A DNA stretch of 64,000 nucleotides from Phalacrocorax aristotelis (taxonomy: Eukaryota; Chordata; Aves; Suliformes; Phalacrocoracidae): positions 7,761,795 through 7,825,794 of the forward strand of contig NC_134280.1 of assembly GCF_949628215.1 (NCBI RefSeq), given 5' to 3'. Made by a program: the position numbers and the translations under genes. Of this stretch, positions 38,339 to 50,007 are shown piece by piece. The notes under the pieces are model-generated. The model worked only from the letters and a program-made list of their open reading frames with translations, was not told where the DNA came from and made no database searches. Each line of letters starts with the position of its first letter. Positions within the stretch are counted from its first letter, which is position 1.

Positions 38339-41300
38339 GAGGTAATCTATCAAGGTCTAAGAAACAGAATCTTCAGAACAAAAAACCCAACAACCCAGCT
38401 GTCAGGTAATACATTTAGTCGTTCTGAATGAAGGACAGTTAAAACAAAAACGTGTTATCATGTAGATTTGCATTTTCATTTGTAAAAAGGAGATGGGATA
38501 TGCCAGGTTAATCACCCTATTTATCTGCTTCTCTGGTACTGGATGTGCACCATACACTTATTATTTTATGTCTTTAAAAAACAGCAAAATGTAGAGGGGA
38601 AACCTGTACAATAGTATAAAGAACTAAAGTAGTGGTTCTGATGTGCCCCCCACAATTTTGAGTGCCATAAAGTTTATAAAAGCCTACAAGTTTTGCTCAA
38701 CAAACAAGAGGAGAGGGGAAGTACGGCAGTGAAAAGTAGCAGCAGTTTGCATAGTGTGCAAGTCATACTGGTGTCCCCAGAACAAACAGTAGTAAGCTGT
38801 AGGTATGTATATCATTTATTCACACTAGTTGCTCAGAGTTGAAAGCTGGCATTATATTCTTCCTGCTCCCTCTAGAAGGAACCAACAAAACACGTTTCTA
38901 GAACTTAGGACTGCATCACATGAAAACTTCACAGGAAAAATGCCTATAAACTGAGCACAAATATAAGCAAAGAAAAAATGTCTCTAAATAAAATGTTAAC
39001 AGTTAAAAGAAGTTTAGAAGAAAGAGTACAACCTTTATAACAGAATTTGCTGAATGTCTTTGTCAAAATCCCCTATCAAATAAAATTTGATTTTTCTTAT
39101 GATGGTGAAGGCAAAGGCTGAAGTCATACCTCATTCAAACTGCACCACTCTAGTGAGATGGAATTACCTCAGTTTACAGAAGGAGAGGTTTGATCCTAAC
39201 AGGGTTTGCCTGAAGCTCTCTGGCAGAGAAAAGCTTGAGCTATAATGACAGAGTGTACAGAATGACCCATATTACCTTTTGGCTAAGTACTACTTTTAGC
39301 AAGCTTTAGTAGTTTATCATCACTATATGGTAATGATGACTTTTCTCAGACACAAAGAATTATGGTTTTTATCAATGGTTCATGCCAAATCCAAGTCCTT
39401 AAAAGAAATCAGCCCAAAGCAGGTGCACAGAGCTGTCAGACCTTGAAATTTGTTTTGAAACCAACCACCTGTTAGTGTAATTGTGTAGCTGTTTTTCCTG
39501 GCTTATGGGATTTCAGTTCAGCTGTTGTTCTCATGCTAACGCTTATTTCCTCCAGGAATCAGTCTGTCCATTTACACTAACCTACAAATTTCTGTGTGAC
39601 TATCTTCACAGTCTGATTCAATGTATACATGCAGAATGTCTGGTGTAGCTCCGTTAATCAATACCAGACTTTGTTTACAAAATAGCTCGTGATTGCTGTA
39701 GGAAAATGTCTGAAAAATAGTATTTAACATCCTCTGTGTCACATTTAATCATTTAGATGACTCGCCTCTGTTTCTTGTTTGTTTCAGGCAGCAACAAAGA
39801 ACATTTACTCTTAATGGATGACCTCAAAGATCAGATTTACTGTCGGTGCCTGACTCACATTCTATTGATAACAGAGCACTGTTCCCGCTGCTGAAATTAA
39901 GTCTGAGTCAGGATTCCCATTTAAACCTCTTTCTGAAGGTTTGTAACTTCACCAGAAGTTAACTCTGGATTAGTGGTTAGCAAAGATACTCTTGGTTCAC
40001 AGGACCATTTACTTGAAAAAATCTGAAAGAAAAAATGTGCCTACGTGTGAGCTAAAGTCTAAAAATTCTCATCAAGACAATGGCTTAAGATGCTTTTTGT
40101 AAACGAGAAATGGCATGTAAGAAACAGCAATGTTTAAGAGGCCGGTCAGAACTGCAGTTCCTTTATTCTCCAGATTGCTGTTTTCAGCACCCTTTGGACA
40201 TAAGCCACCCCAGAAAAAGAACTGGACACTTGGGTGAGAACAATAGTTGAGCTGTTTATGAAATGTCCTCCTGCCACAGTCAGTCCCAATCATCCCACAG
40301 GCCCACACTGCCCTCCAGGGAGGGCCATCAACAAAGTTGAGATGTTTCCCTCAGTTTACCTCTGACAGGATATAATTCCTTGGGAGTAAACACATAAAGC
40401 GAGTAAGAAAAATATAGCTGACATAAACATGAAAATATTCATAAGATATTTCATGACATAAAACCACTAAAAGATAAATTATAAAGATTAAATATTCCAT
40501 GTTCTTATTCATGCAGAGATAACTGCTATCCAAATGCCTTTTTCAAGCATCATATAAAGGAAACAATAAACAATTTATGGGTAATAGTTCATAAATATAG
40601 GCAGTGCTGTATGTCCAATGCGCACCGATATTTCATTGTGTAAGGCATGATTACTAGGTTTATGCATGAGATGAAATGTGAGTTGTTTGCAGCTATTTAA
40701 AATCATTTTGGGACACAATAAACTGTTGACAAGATATATCCTATTATTACCCATCCCTGACTGTAGAGCATGTTGTCTTGTGTTTATCAGAAGGAATGCT
40801 TTTAAAATGCATTGAGAAACTCAATTGTTATCATTGTCTTAACTTAAAAAGACAACACCTTTGTATAGAGTTCTGTTAAAAGAAATCCTGCTGCTTATCA
40901 TAAGCACGTACTTCCCCAAAGTTCCTGTTTTTTTAGAAGTTTTATTAATTGCAAATGTTGTTTACTAGAGGAAAACCGTGATTGAAGCTCTAAAACAAAG
41001 AGAATAGTTGTAACTTTAATCCTTTCAATAAGCCTTTGTTTCCCATTGACTAAAAACTTCCTAAAGGAAGTAGAGCTGCGAAAATCCAGGAAGGAATTAG
41101 ATTTGCCAAATTCTGTTCCTACTTGGATTTAGATGCAAAGGCTTTGTTACTCATTGTACAAATGCCTGAGTAAAAAAAGAATGATCACTGACAAAATTGC
41201 ATTTTGCCAAGGTTGGAAATTATTAATAGAAGAGGTTTGCCTATCACAGAATGCACACTATGAACCTACATAACTTAAAAAATAATACATTAATTTTTTA

Positions 41301-42440
41301 GCTGCTGCTGCATTTTTTTCAATGGTGTTTTTTTTTTTCTCTTTTTGTTATCTAAGGGGAACTTGGATACCAGCCTGACAATCATACAAGAACCTTGATC
41401 AGTAAAGAAATATGGAAAGGAAAAATCAAATGCAACCTCTTACTTAAATTAAGCATGCTTTGCAGCACCCAAAATCAGATAAATCTTCAAAATCCCTTTC
41501 CATGACAACGAGTAATTGCATACTGGAAAGTGTGCTATTGTGGCAATAAAGCTGAATTCCCCAAAGACCTTTCAGAGACACCATCAATTTGTTTTGTATT
41601 TTTTTTCTACATGTTCCTTTTAACTCTGCACCACTTCATGCTCTCCAGGTTTTAACTAGCTGAACATGTAGAGACTAGGCAAATATATTCTCACTTATTC
41701 CATAGGCTAGAGGTCCTTTTAATTTCTTATCCTAAAATAACTTAAAGGCAATTCCTATCTCCTTCCCACCAACACGGTGTATATTTTAACTGCTCATTTC
41801 TTGATCAATAGTACACTGGAAGATTAAAGAATATTTGAGCCGCCATCTCTGTAAAGTGCTACATAAGGATAGATTATGGAAGGTGCTGACTACTTTCAGC
41901 TTCCCGTGGTTTCAGTGGAAGTGTTGGTTAGCAAATTTTGGCACCCAGCTCGTAAGTAAAATCGGCACTGGATTTTAACAAAAGTATGTCAAAGGTTTGG
42001 CCAAGCTGGACCGCTGAGTTGGAAACGCTACACTGTGAGTTCCAGTAGCCAACAGCAGGCAACAAAAGGCTGTAGTCACCATCATACTCAGCCTCTGTGT
42101 ACTGCTAGCTCAAACTATCCGGCGGAGAGGCTGACTGGGCGTTACCTTCAGCCTAAGCAGAAGCAAATGCCCCTGGATTCCTAATGAGACATATTTATGA
42201 CTCTGCTATGGAAACGCCCGTACAACATTTGTAACATGAGTACACATATGACTAAATTTGGGAATAGCTTCAGTTTAGGAGATTGCGGGTGCTAATGCCA
42301 GAGTTTCAAGGATAAATATGGATATCATTATTCACAGTGACTTAAAACTTGCTCGAAGATTTTCCTGCATGTTAATAAAGAGATGTGGAGTACATCCCCA
42401 AAATCACTAAAAAGTGTTTTGATTAGATCAAATTATAACA

Positions 42441-42525
42441 GGAGAGGAGAGGAGAGGAGAGGAGAGGAGAGGAGAGGAGAGGAGAGGAGAGGAGAGGAGA
42501 GGAGAGGAGAGGAGAGGAGAGGAGA
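42441..42525 (+). repeat. (GGAGA)17 pentanucleotide microsatellite
   Basis: Seventeen perfect GGAGA units form a purine-only strand 85 bases long, then degrade into G/A sequence. Perfect repetition suggests ongoing length polymorphism. Purine tracts of this type can form triplex DNA. Confidence 0.97.
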
Positions 42526-42739
42526 GAAAAAACAAATTTCTGTGTTCCACTTTTGATCACAACAGTTGACAACCCCCTCCCTCCCTTTAAGATGGAAAAG
42601 CCAGTCTTAATTTAAACGACGAACTGTTGACCAGGCCTCAGCTTGGCTGTGCAATTCACTATATGCCTGAGGGATAAATTATTTAGCATTAGCACATGGT
42701 ATGTCATGTCTTGTTACTTAAGTGGAATATGGCTTCCAT

Positions 42740-42890
42740 CCAGCCGTACCCCCGGGGCCCCCCGATTGGCTGCGGGTGATGTCATTTCCATTTGGTAATC
42801 CTCGGGAAAGGCCCAGGGGACAGCGCTGGCCACCCCGCAGGTCCCCCGGCCCCTCCGCCTCCCACCCGGGCCCAGCACCGGCTTTGCTCC
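42740..42890. promoter_or_regulatory. Short GC-rich islet with CCAAT and CRE-like sites
   Basis: About 150 bases of high GC are bounded sharply by AT-rich DNA on both sides. They contain an inverted CCAAT box (ATTGG at ~42764) followed closely by TGATGTCA (~42777), a one-base variant of the CRE core, then CCTCGGGAAAGGCCCAGGGG and several CCCGG/CCCGGG sites. The islet lies ~1.9 kb upstream of the DARS1 start codon. It could be an upstream promoter or enhancer, or the start of a divergent transcript. Confidence 0.4.
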
Positions 42891-44329
42891 TACTTATCAC
42901 TCTAAGGTGCACGGCAGGTACTGCCCCAATTACATGATTTTCAATAACAGTGCAATGAAACAGAAGGTGCAGCAGATGAGCTGTATCATCTGCACATAGT
43001 GTTTTGTTTTCTTCATGGAAGATTTGTAACAGATTTAGTGAGATGGGTATAGGAAAATACATTTTTGCTGCAGACCCAAATTAAATTGAGAATTTTGAGG
43101 GGTTTAACCAAATATAAAATAATTATAGTCAGTAATTCTTCGTAAAATGAATTTGTTTTTCTATTTTGCTAAGACAAAGGGATTCTGGACAAATGACCTG
43201 AGAGCATGAACTCTGGAAAATGCTTCTTCTGAAAGTTTGGCAATGGAATAATAAGCTACAGTGCCCTTTAAAAGGCCATGTTTTGTTTTCAGTTTACACC
43301 CATATTATAAGGGTTTTTCCTTCAGAACCACCTTCAGGTTATTTGCCCCAGAGGAAATACTCATTATGCTATCCACTATTGGAAGTCTCCCAGCATAAAA
43401 ATAAGGGTTACAGGGTCGGTTTGTTTTGACTGAATTTTGCAGCAAAGTCAGTGAAATGCTGAGAATTACAGAGCACTTTGTTGTACAGATGGTACTGTTG
43501 ACTCCATGGTGAGGCACAAGATTTGCATCTGTCTGTTAGTTAAGGTTCAGCAGTGGTTCTGCTCAGCCTTGTGTTCTAAGTGACAGATAACAGAAAGGAC
43601 ACAACTGACACGTTATAAGAAAACCACACGTTCTGCTACTGTTATATTAGTGTTTAAGTACACTACACAATATCCTACTATCAGAACTTCATTTCTTGTG
43701 GTGAGGGGGTATGAAAACCGACTGTGATTTGCCTTCTCTGTTACTGCATCTTAATTCTCTGAAACACTGCTTTGCATGAGAAGAGAAGATTTTGTGAAAG
43801 CATGCGGTCTTATAGTGAAGTGCATAATTCTCTGAGACAGAAGCAGAAGGGGAACTTTGCAAGGGGATTCCCATGAGAAGAGATGCTGAGCCAATGCAGT
43901 ACGAAGTGCTGCAAATAAACAACTGTAGGACAGGAAATGAAAAACTCTAATCGATACCGCAAGAGGGATTAGTTAGTCAAATGTGAAATTCAAAACTGCA
44001 GTTTAAATCAGGACCGCTATCTCCTTCTTCATGTCCTGCACAAAATACGGCCACAGGATTCAACAGCTGCTTGCAACTTTGATTTCTGTGCTATGAAAGT
44101 TGGCACCTGCAAGCCCAGCCTCAATATCGTAGCATTGATTTAAGCGCCCAGCTGGAGGGAAACACCTGGATTCGCACTGATGTTAATTCTTCCCGAATTA
44201 CCAGACCTACTTTGGGTTTTAGCTAACTGATGATAAACAGCAGGGTTAGCAGGGGGTACAGGCGACTAAACTGCTATTAGGGTTAGCACTGCTAAGTCAA
44301 ATTTGTCAGTGAGATAGACCAAAAGCGCA
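42891..44329. other. AT-rich DNA upstream of the DARS1 island
   Basis: No gene, repeat or RNA is recognisable. Short frames on both strands are uninformative. Confidence 0.5.
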
Positions 44330-44679
44330 CTTTGGTTTGGCTGCCGAGCTGGGCCGAGCCACCTCACAGCCCAAGGCGCCAGCTCATGCCGTAACACGCC
44401 AGACTGCCACGCAGGACAAGCCAGGCCCAAACCCCCCCGCTGCCCAGCCTCAGGGCCGCGGCCCAGCCCGGCACACCTCGGCACGGCAGCTTTCGCCCCA
44501 GCGCCGGGGCAGGGCCGGCGGCTCCGAAGCCCGCTCAGGCCGGCGGCCGCTCGCCGACCAGGACCGCCTCCTGAGGCGGGCAGGGGCCGACGTGCAGTGC
44601 CTGCGCCTGTGGCGGGAAGGAAGGCGGCCCCGCCCGCAGCCCTCAGCCAGCTCGCGCCCCGCGCGGCCCCGCCCCTCAG

Positions 44680-44691
44680 CTCTCGCGAGAG
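44680..44691. promoter_or_regulatory. DARS1: CTCTCGCGAGAG palindrome (CGCG element)
   Basis: This 12-bp perfect palindrome contains the TCTCGCGAGA motif known from TATA-less CpG-island promoters and bound by BANP (earlier attributed to ZBTB33/Kaiso). Its position about 80-90 bases before the start codon, between GC boxes and an ETS-like site, fits a core promoter element. Confidence 0.75.
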
Positions 44692-44772
44692 GCGGGCGGG
44701 CGGAAGCGGCGTGTGGCGCCGGGTCGGGCCGCGGCGTGCGGGGTTGTGAGGGGCCGCGGCGGCAGCAGCAGG

Positions 44773-44844
44773 ATGCCGAGCCCCGCCGGTTGCGGCCAGG
44801 GCCAAGACCGCCGCCCGGAGAGCGAAGAGTCGTCGGCGGCCGAC
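44773..44844 (+). CDS. DARS1: Aspartyl-tRNA synthetase, cytoplasmic, exon 1
   Basis: Exon 1 encodes the first 24 residues, the eukaryote-specific N-terminal extension of the enzyme that charges tRNA-Asp with aspartate in the cytosol and belongs to the multi-synthetase complex. The ATG is the first in the predicted leader, with A at -3, and the exon ends in phase 0 at GAC before a GTGGGT donor, as expected for this gene. Exon 2 then starts DYAKERYG, the conserved block. The extension here (MPSPAGCGQGQDRRPESEES and the rest) is rich in Gly, Glu, Ser and Arg, with no lysines. The mammalian one is a Lys/Arg-containing amphipathic helix. High GC in this exon may have driven the change. Confidence 0.85.
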
Positions 44845-46121
44845 GTGGGTCTCCGCAGGGAAGGGGCGGGCGCGGCCTGTCCCGAGGGGGGGAAGGGGCA
44901 GGGTCTGGCCTGGCGAGGGGTCGGAGCCGCCCGAGGGGGCGGCGCAGTGGGGGCTGGTGGCAGCGGCCCCGCCGGGTGGGGAGGCCGGGCCCGGGAGCGG
45001 GGGCGTTGGCTGGGCCCGAGGGCAGAGCTGCTTTTTGCTTTTGTCCTGCCTGCCTCCCCCCTTGGCCGGGCCCGGACACTTGGTGCCTCAGTGAAGAGCT
45101 CCGGTGGTCACACAGCGTCCCTGAGGCCCACTGGAGTCCGGTCTCCGAGTGTGTGGGTGGAGAAGGCCGTGCTTCAGCCGTCAGAAACGGCACAGCCCTG
45201 CCTTGCCCCTGCGCCCTTTCCCCGCTGCAGGCCCGTGGTGCAGCGTGCAGAAACGCCTGGGCTGCTGCTCCATAGCAGGCTGCTTCTGCAGGCACTCCGG
45301 TGGCTCCTGCTGGCCTGGCAGGTGTTTCTGTCTCTTACTGGAAAATCACAGATCGGTGCTGAAAAATTGTAGGCTAGTATTTCTTCAAGAAAGAAAAAAA
45401 GATGTATTAATAACGAGTATGAGTTAATTTTGTTATAAAATCAATTTTGCTTGCTGTTGAAAAGTCAAAAATGCATCAACAGTAAGGAATACCCAGTATA
45501 AGTGGCTTCTGTAAAATTATATATGGGCCACGATTCATCAAAAGCAAAGGGAGACATCCCCACCCCCCACCAAGTAGAGTATTTAGAGTGAACTTAGGTT
45601 CATATATTGAATGCAATAAAATAAGCAAACTAAGGCTTTTTTAAATTTGGAAATGAGTGGGCTTAGTTGGGAAACTAGAATTGTGATCTCTCTGATGAAA
45701 AGGCCCCATCCCCCTGTGTCCTACCTAGCAGATTTTGGTAGTAGTCAGTCAAGCTTGCTTTGGCTGTCATAATGATGTGACCTGTTGGATTTCCTAGTGT
45801 GCCTGGATATTGGAAAGAAATACTTAGCCATGCATCTACTGTAGGGCTCATATCTTTCCAGGAGTAGGCTCTTTGCAGAGGTATTCATACTAACAACTGT
45901 GTAGCAAATAATGATCCTAATGTCTGTCTGCTGTTAGATTTATTTTTCTTACAGGGCACAATTATCTTCTCTCAGTTACGTATCTCTAAGAGTCTGAAAC
46001 ACAATTTCTTGACTTCAATATTACAGTTAGATGTTTTTCATTGCCTCAGTTAAATCTGTAGTGATTTTGTTCATCTTCTTGTGTATGCTTCTTTGATGTA
46101 TGTTTCTCACCTCCATTTTAG
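44845..46121 (+). other. DARS1: DARS1 intron 1
   Basis: A 1,277-base intron with GTGGGT donor and TTTTAG acceptor. The first ~500 bases are still inside the CpG island and stay open in frame with exon 1 as far as 45372. The remainder is AT-rich, with nothing recognisable. Confidence 0.85.
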
Positions 46122-46179
46122 GATTATGCTAAGGAAAGATATGGAGTGTCATCAATGATACAATCCCAAGAGAAATCAG
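46122..46179 (+). CDS. DARS1: Aspartyl-tRNA synthetase, cytoplasmic, exon 2
   Basis: The 58-base exon encodes DYAKERYGVSSMIQSQEKS plus one base of the next codon, nearly identical to the vertebrate cytosolic AspRS segment that links the N-terminal helix to the OB-fold domain. Boundaries: acceptor CCATTTTAG and donor GTCAGT, ending in phase 1. The phase matches exon 3 (the split codon restores Asp in ...EKS-DRVL). Confidence 0.95.
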
Positions 46180-46324
46180 GTCAGTTAAAAAATGGAAAAG
46201 GTTTTTTGAAAAGATGGGGAAAAAATAAGTTATATACTACATACCTACAGTACTTGTTTGAGAAATCATTTAGCAAACTTTCATTCAAGTCCTGCTGCCA
46301 TGCTTTCCCTTTATTTGAATACAT

Positions 46325-46710
46325 TTAGCACTTGTGAGGCTGCATTTGAGGTGCTGTGTCCAGGTTTGGGCTCTCCAGTGCAAGGAGGACGCTAACATTT
46401 TGGAGCCAGTCCAATGGAGAGCTACCAGATTGCTCAGGGGACTGGAGCACAGGATCTCTGGGGAGAGGCTGAGGGAGCTGGGTTTGTTCAGCCTGGAGAA
46501 GAGGAAGCTGTGGGGTGATCTTATTACTGTTAAAAGCTACTTAATGGGAGGGTGTAGAGAAGATAAAGACAGAGTCTTGAAGGTATGTGGTGATTGGACA
46601 GGAGGTCATGGACACAAGTAGGAACACAGGAGATTCTGATTAGATAGAAGGAAATAAAAATCATGAGTGTGGTTGGATATTGGAGCTGGTTCCACAGAGG
46701 TTATGGAATC
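46325..46710 (+). mobile_element. CR1 LINE fragment
   Basis: The block starting GTGAGGCTGCATTTGAGGTG, then GTGTCCAGGTTTGGGCTC, the AGGCTGAGGGAGCTGGG and TTCAGCCTGGAGAAGAGGAA blocks, and a later GGTTCCACAGAGGTTATGGA are all characteristic of the CR1 3' half on the + strand. It is moderately diverged, with a gap-rich distal end. The 95-codon frame over it comes from the element. Confidence 0.93.
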
Positions 46711-49214
46711 ATGGTCTTTGCCCTTGCCTGGACCACACCTTACACAACTTGTCAGTTTTTGTCCCTGTCTATGTTTGCAGGCTTTTTTTTTTTTTAATTT
46801 ATAATGTACTGAGTCCTGAGATGTCAGGTTTTTTCTTCAGTGTAAGTTCTGCTATGGCTTGCTGCAGCAGCTCCTTCTGAGTAGGCTATCTGTCTACTTA
46901 TGTAGCCTTCATTACTGCTGCATATGAGCACCAAATCCATTAATATATATTAATATTTATGGGTTTTGTCATTATTCACACCACTGTGAATTCAGTAAAT
47001 GCTCATTTTCTACTGTTGGGGAATTGGGATTCAGAAAGACTTGTCAGCTAGAGAACAATCTCCCAGACAACATCCCAAGAAATACTAGTCTTCATATTAT
47101 TCAGTGCATGAAACAGGGATGAGGGAAGGTGATAGACTGGCTTCTTGTAACTTCTTCACAGTGAAATGTAAAAAAGGAACATCACCTATGATTAGGTGAT
47201 TTTGTTTCTCTTCTGAATGATTGCTTTGGTTGACCTCCCTTAAGAATGGAAATACAGAATGTAGGGAAGAGGAGGAGCCACAAATGCACTCGTAGGTTAA
47301 AACCAACTGAAGGGGAACATTATGTCAATGGGACAAGAAGATCACTAGAGACTGCATTAACAGTCATTATTGAAGAAAATACATACTAGCTGTCAAATAA
47401 GGGAACTAAAGTTGAAAACACATTGTAAGCCAGCCCAACTGCTGGCTGCTGTGGTCTGCGTTTTCCTGATGCTGGGTCTTCTGCTGATCCGTTTGAGCAT
47501 GCTAATAACAACAGCTTGTTCAGCCAGCTTAGCAAAGTGAAAGAAGTTGGCTAGAGGTCTGATGACTGCTGGAAGGGGCAGGAACACAGCCGTCCATATT
47601 TATGTTTAACCATGCAACAATCCATAAATTGGTGTGCAGGCGCAACCTAAAAGGTATAATATTAAGGAAAGGGTAACTTCTCTAAGTTAGCATCTGGCTG
47701 GTTAACCTGCACTGCTGACTGTAGGCTGAAAGATTGCCCTGTTGGATCTCTTCTCCCTGTACTCTTCTGTGATGGCATTTGGCTCACTGGAGTTTCTGCA
47801 AGCTGTTTCCTCTGCCAGTTTCACACCCCATAGCAAACAACTGTCGGGGAGACCCAAGCTGGCAGATTGAGATAGTGGATCAAATTCTGCTCCCATGGAG
47901 AAAGTCTACCCTGTCAACTGTCTCACATTCAAAAGAAACACTCAAAATACTGTGGAGGAAAAAAATATCTTAAGAAAGAAAGTGGCAGAAGCTACAGGAA
48001 ATGATATGAAAAAAGGCCAAGTGCTGTATTTAGATATGTTGTCCTCTTGACCCTCGATCCTTGTTTTTTAAAAAGGAAAAAAAAAGTTTCAGCCAGTATA
48101 TGGGCAAGACTGAGTAGGTTTTCCACTGGGCTTAAAACACAACCTTCAACACTCCTGCTGTTCTGTGGGTTTTTTTTTTTTTAAGATGGTTATCCAGAAC
48201 ACCACAATTAGGTAACAATAAAAAACAAGTTGTCTATAATAAAAAAGTTCAAGATCAGCCTAGCCCAGTCCTTGAGACTAATGCCCTCTTATTTAAAGAT
48301 TCAGTAGTTTTTGCCAGGGAGAACTCTTACCAAAGGACTCATGGGAGGGTGAAGTCATAACTCGGCATCAGTAGTGTATATATGCTTTTCCTCAAAGTAT
48401 TCTAATTGCACTGAGTGTCTTGGAGGACGAGGACTGGCAGGGAAGCACAAGTGCGAGTGTTCCTGTCTGTCTGTACTATATTAATTTTGTTTGTTTCTGA
48501 AGTCTGTGTGGGTACGTGCCATTTCTAAGTCAGAATAACAAATTGTGGTATGACCTGTGTGGATCCATGTAACTGACTGGTAACTGGAGCCAACAGACAG
48601 CACAGACGTGGGTAGTAGCTCAGCAGGATGTCTGCAGCACTGTTGCTTTTAGGCTTGCTGTAGTAGCTGCACTGTCCTGGAGACACTGGCTGGACGTGGG
48701 AAGTTAAGAAGCTTGGAGTGATCAGAGCAAATTATTCTCCCTTTCCAAGGGACAGGCTTATTGTCCTTTTGCTGCACTCATAGACTCTTGTTCCTCTGCA
48801 GGCAAATTAAAACTCTTTTCATCTGTTCATAAAATTGTTGCATAGATGCTCCACCCTGCCCTACTGATCTCTGACACACACCTTGCCTCCATTCTTGGCG
48901 CACTTCAGTCTGTCTTCTGCTGATGTTGGCTGCCCTGGCTCACTGATGTTCTCACTTCCTGTTACATCATGTCTTTAAGTCCTTCCTGCCTGCTTGAGGC
49001 TATGATTGCTAGTAAAACTCCATTTGCCTTTCCTTTTTTCTCCCTTTAGCCCCATTACTTTCATCTCCCTTCCCTGGAAGCTGCTTTCATCTTATACTGC
49101 TTTTGGCTTTCAAGTTTTTTTATTAAACTTATCTTCTCTTTGTCAAATCTATCCAACATTATAAAGATGCTGGCACTTCACAGAGACAGCTGAAATATTG
49201 ATCATACTGTTCAG

Positions 49215-49258
49215 AACTCCATGATAACTTAGTAAAAACTCCATGATAACTTAGTAAA
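49215..49258 (+). repeat. Perfect 22-bp tandem duplication
   Basis: A 22-base unit beginning AACTCCATGATAACTTAG occurs twice head to tail without a mismatch. It is probably a recent replication-slippage event. Confidence 0.95.
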
Positions 49259-50007
49259 CAGGCTGATGTGACGGGCAGGGAATGGGGGTGTGGGGGTGGA
49301 AAAGTGATCTTGTCTTGTTTAACCCACACAGCTTTTTGGGTTTTCTTATCTTCTCTTCCCACGTTTAGAAGAGGTTAGAGTTCTGAGAGAAAGATAAGGA
49401 TATTTAGTATGTTGAAAAGAAGAGATTGTGCTATACATGAAGGAAACGAAAAATATAGTTTCCCCTTAAACATGATTCAAGCTGGCAATGAAGGTGAGAT
49501 AACATGAATATTGAATTTGGGCCAGAAGTGTAACTTCAGACTTAGAGTGTTTTGTTTGAACTTCATTGAAAAATCTTTATTCCCTTGTCTTCACTGCAAC
49601 TGTAGCATGGTTTAAAACTTCTTTTATTTTTGCATTATTTAATTGTAAGTGTTTATGTGGCAAGAAGACAGAAAATGTAACTATAGCTTGCATTTGTGAA
49701 GGACTGCGTAGGTGGCAGTGTGAAGAGTATGGTGAGAGCAAGAAGCTTCATTTTTGTCATGGAAGAGAGAGAAATTAACTGAAAGGAATTCCAACTGAAA
49801 TTATATGTGAGAGTACATAAGGAAGATTTGAGCTACACTATGTTGGCTGTACAAGAGAAAATGAGTGGCAAAGGCAAATGATTGCTTACACTAGCAAAGT
49901 AGACATTATTGTGAACTACTGGCATTTTAGAAATGAGAGGAAAAGAAGTCTAGATTTGGGAAGCATTGAAGAAGGGAAATAAAATGATGTAACAGTTGCT
50001 ACATATG

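Larger units (their letters stand above)
31591..42440. other. Intergenic, AT-rich, no supported gene
   Basis: No convincing gene is present. Listed separately are a minus-strand exon-like segment at 37.01-37.11 kb and an A run at 38.32 kb. An (AAAC)-type short repeat occurs near 35216-35234. The 39.5-42.4 kb part has few repeats that I recognise and could hold conserved regulatory DNA, but one sequence cannot show conservation. Confidence 0.6.
44330..45100 (+). promoter_or_regulatory. DARS1: DARS1 CpG-island promoter
   Basis: A dense CpG island spans the start codon at 44773 and the beginning of intron 1. It has no TATA box. GC boxes (CCCCGCCCCT at ~44668; GGCGGGCGGGCGG from 44691), a TCTCGCGAGA palindrome at 44681 and an ETS-like CGGAAG at ~44700 cluster 70-105 bases before the ATG, placing the probable transcription start at roughly 44700-44750. 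This is the usual architecture of a constitutive housekeeping promoter. Divergent antisense transcription is plausible but not shown. The long overlapping frames on both strands across the island are treated as GC artefacts. Confidence 0.8.

Noticed and set aside
42722..43062. 71-codon (+) and 114-codon (-) frames over the 42.74 kb GC islet
   Set aside because: Stop-poor GC sequence; the minus frame crosses straight into AT-rich DNA with no coding signal.
44337..45295. Long overlapping frames on both strands across the DARS1 CpG island (312 codons on +, 281 and 179 on -)
   Set aside because: High GC depletes stop codons in every frame. Compositions are Pro/Arg/Gly/Ala-rich with no domain, and the true DARS1 exon 1 lies in another frame.
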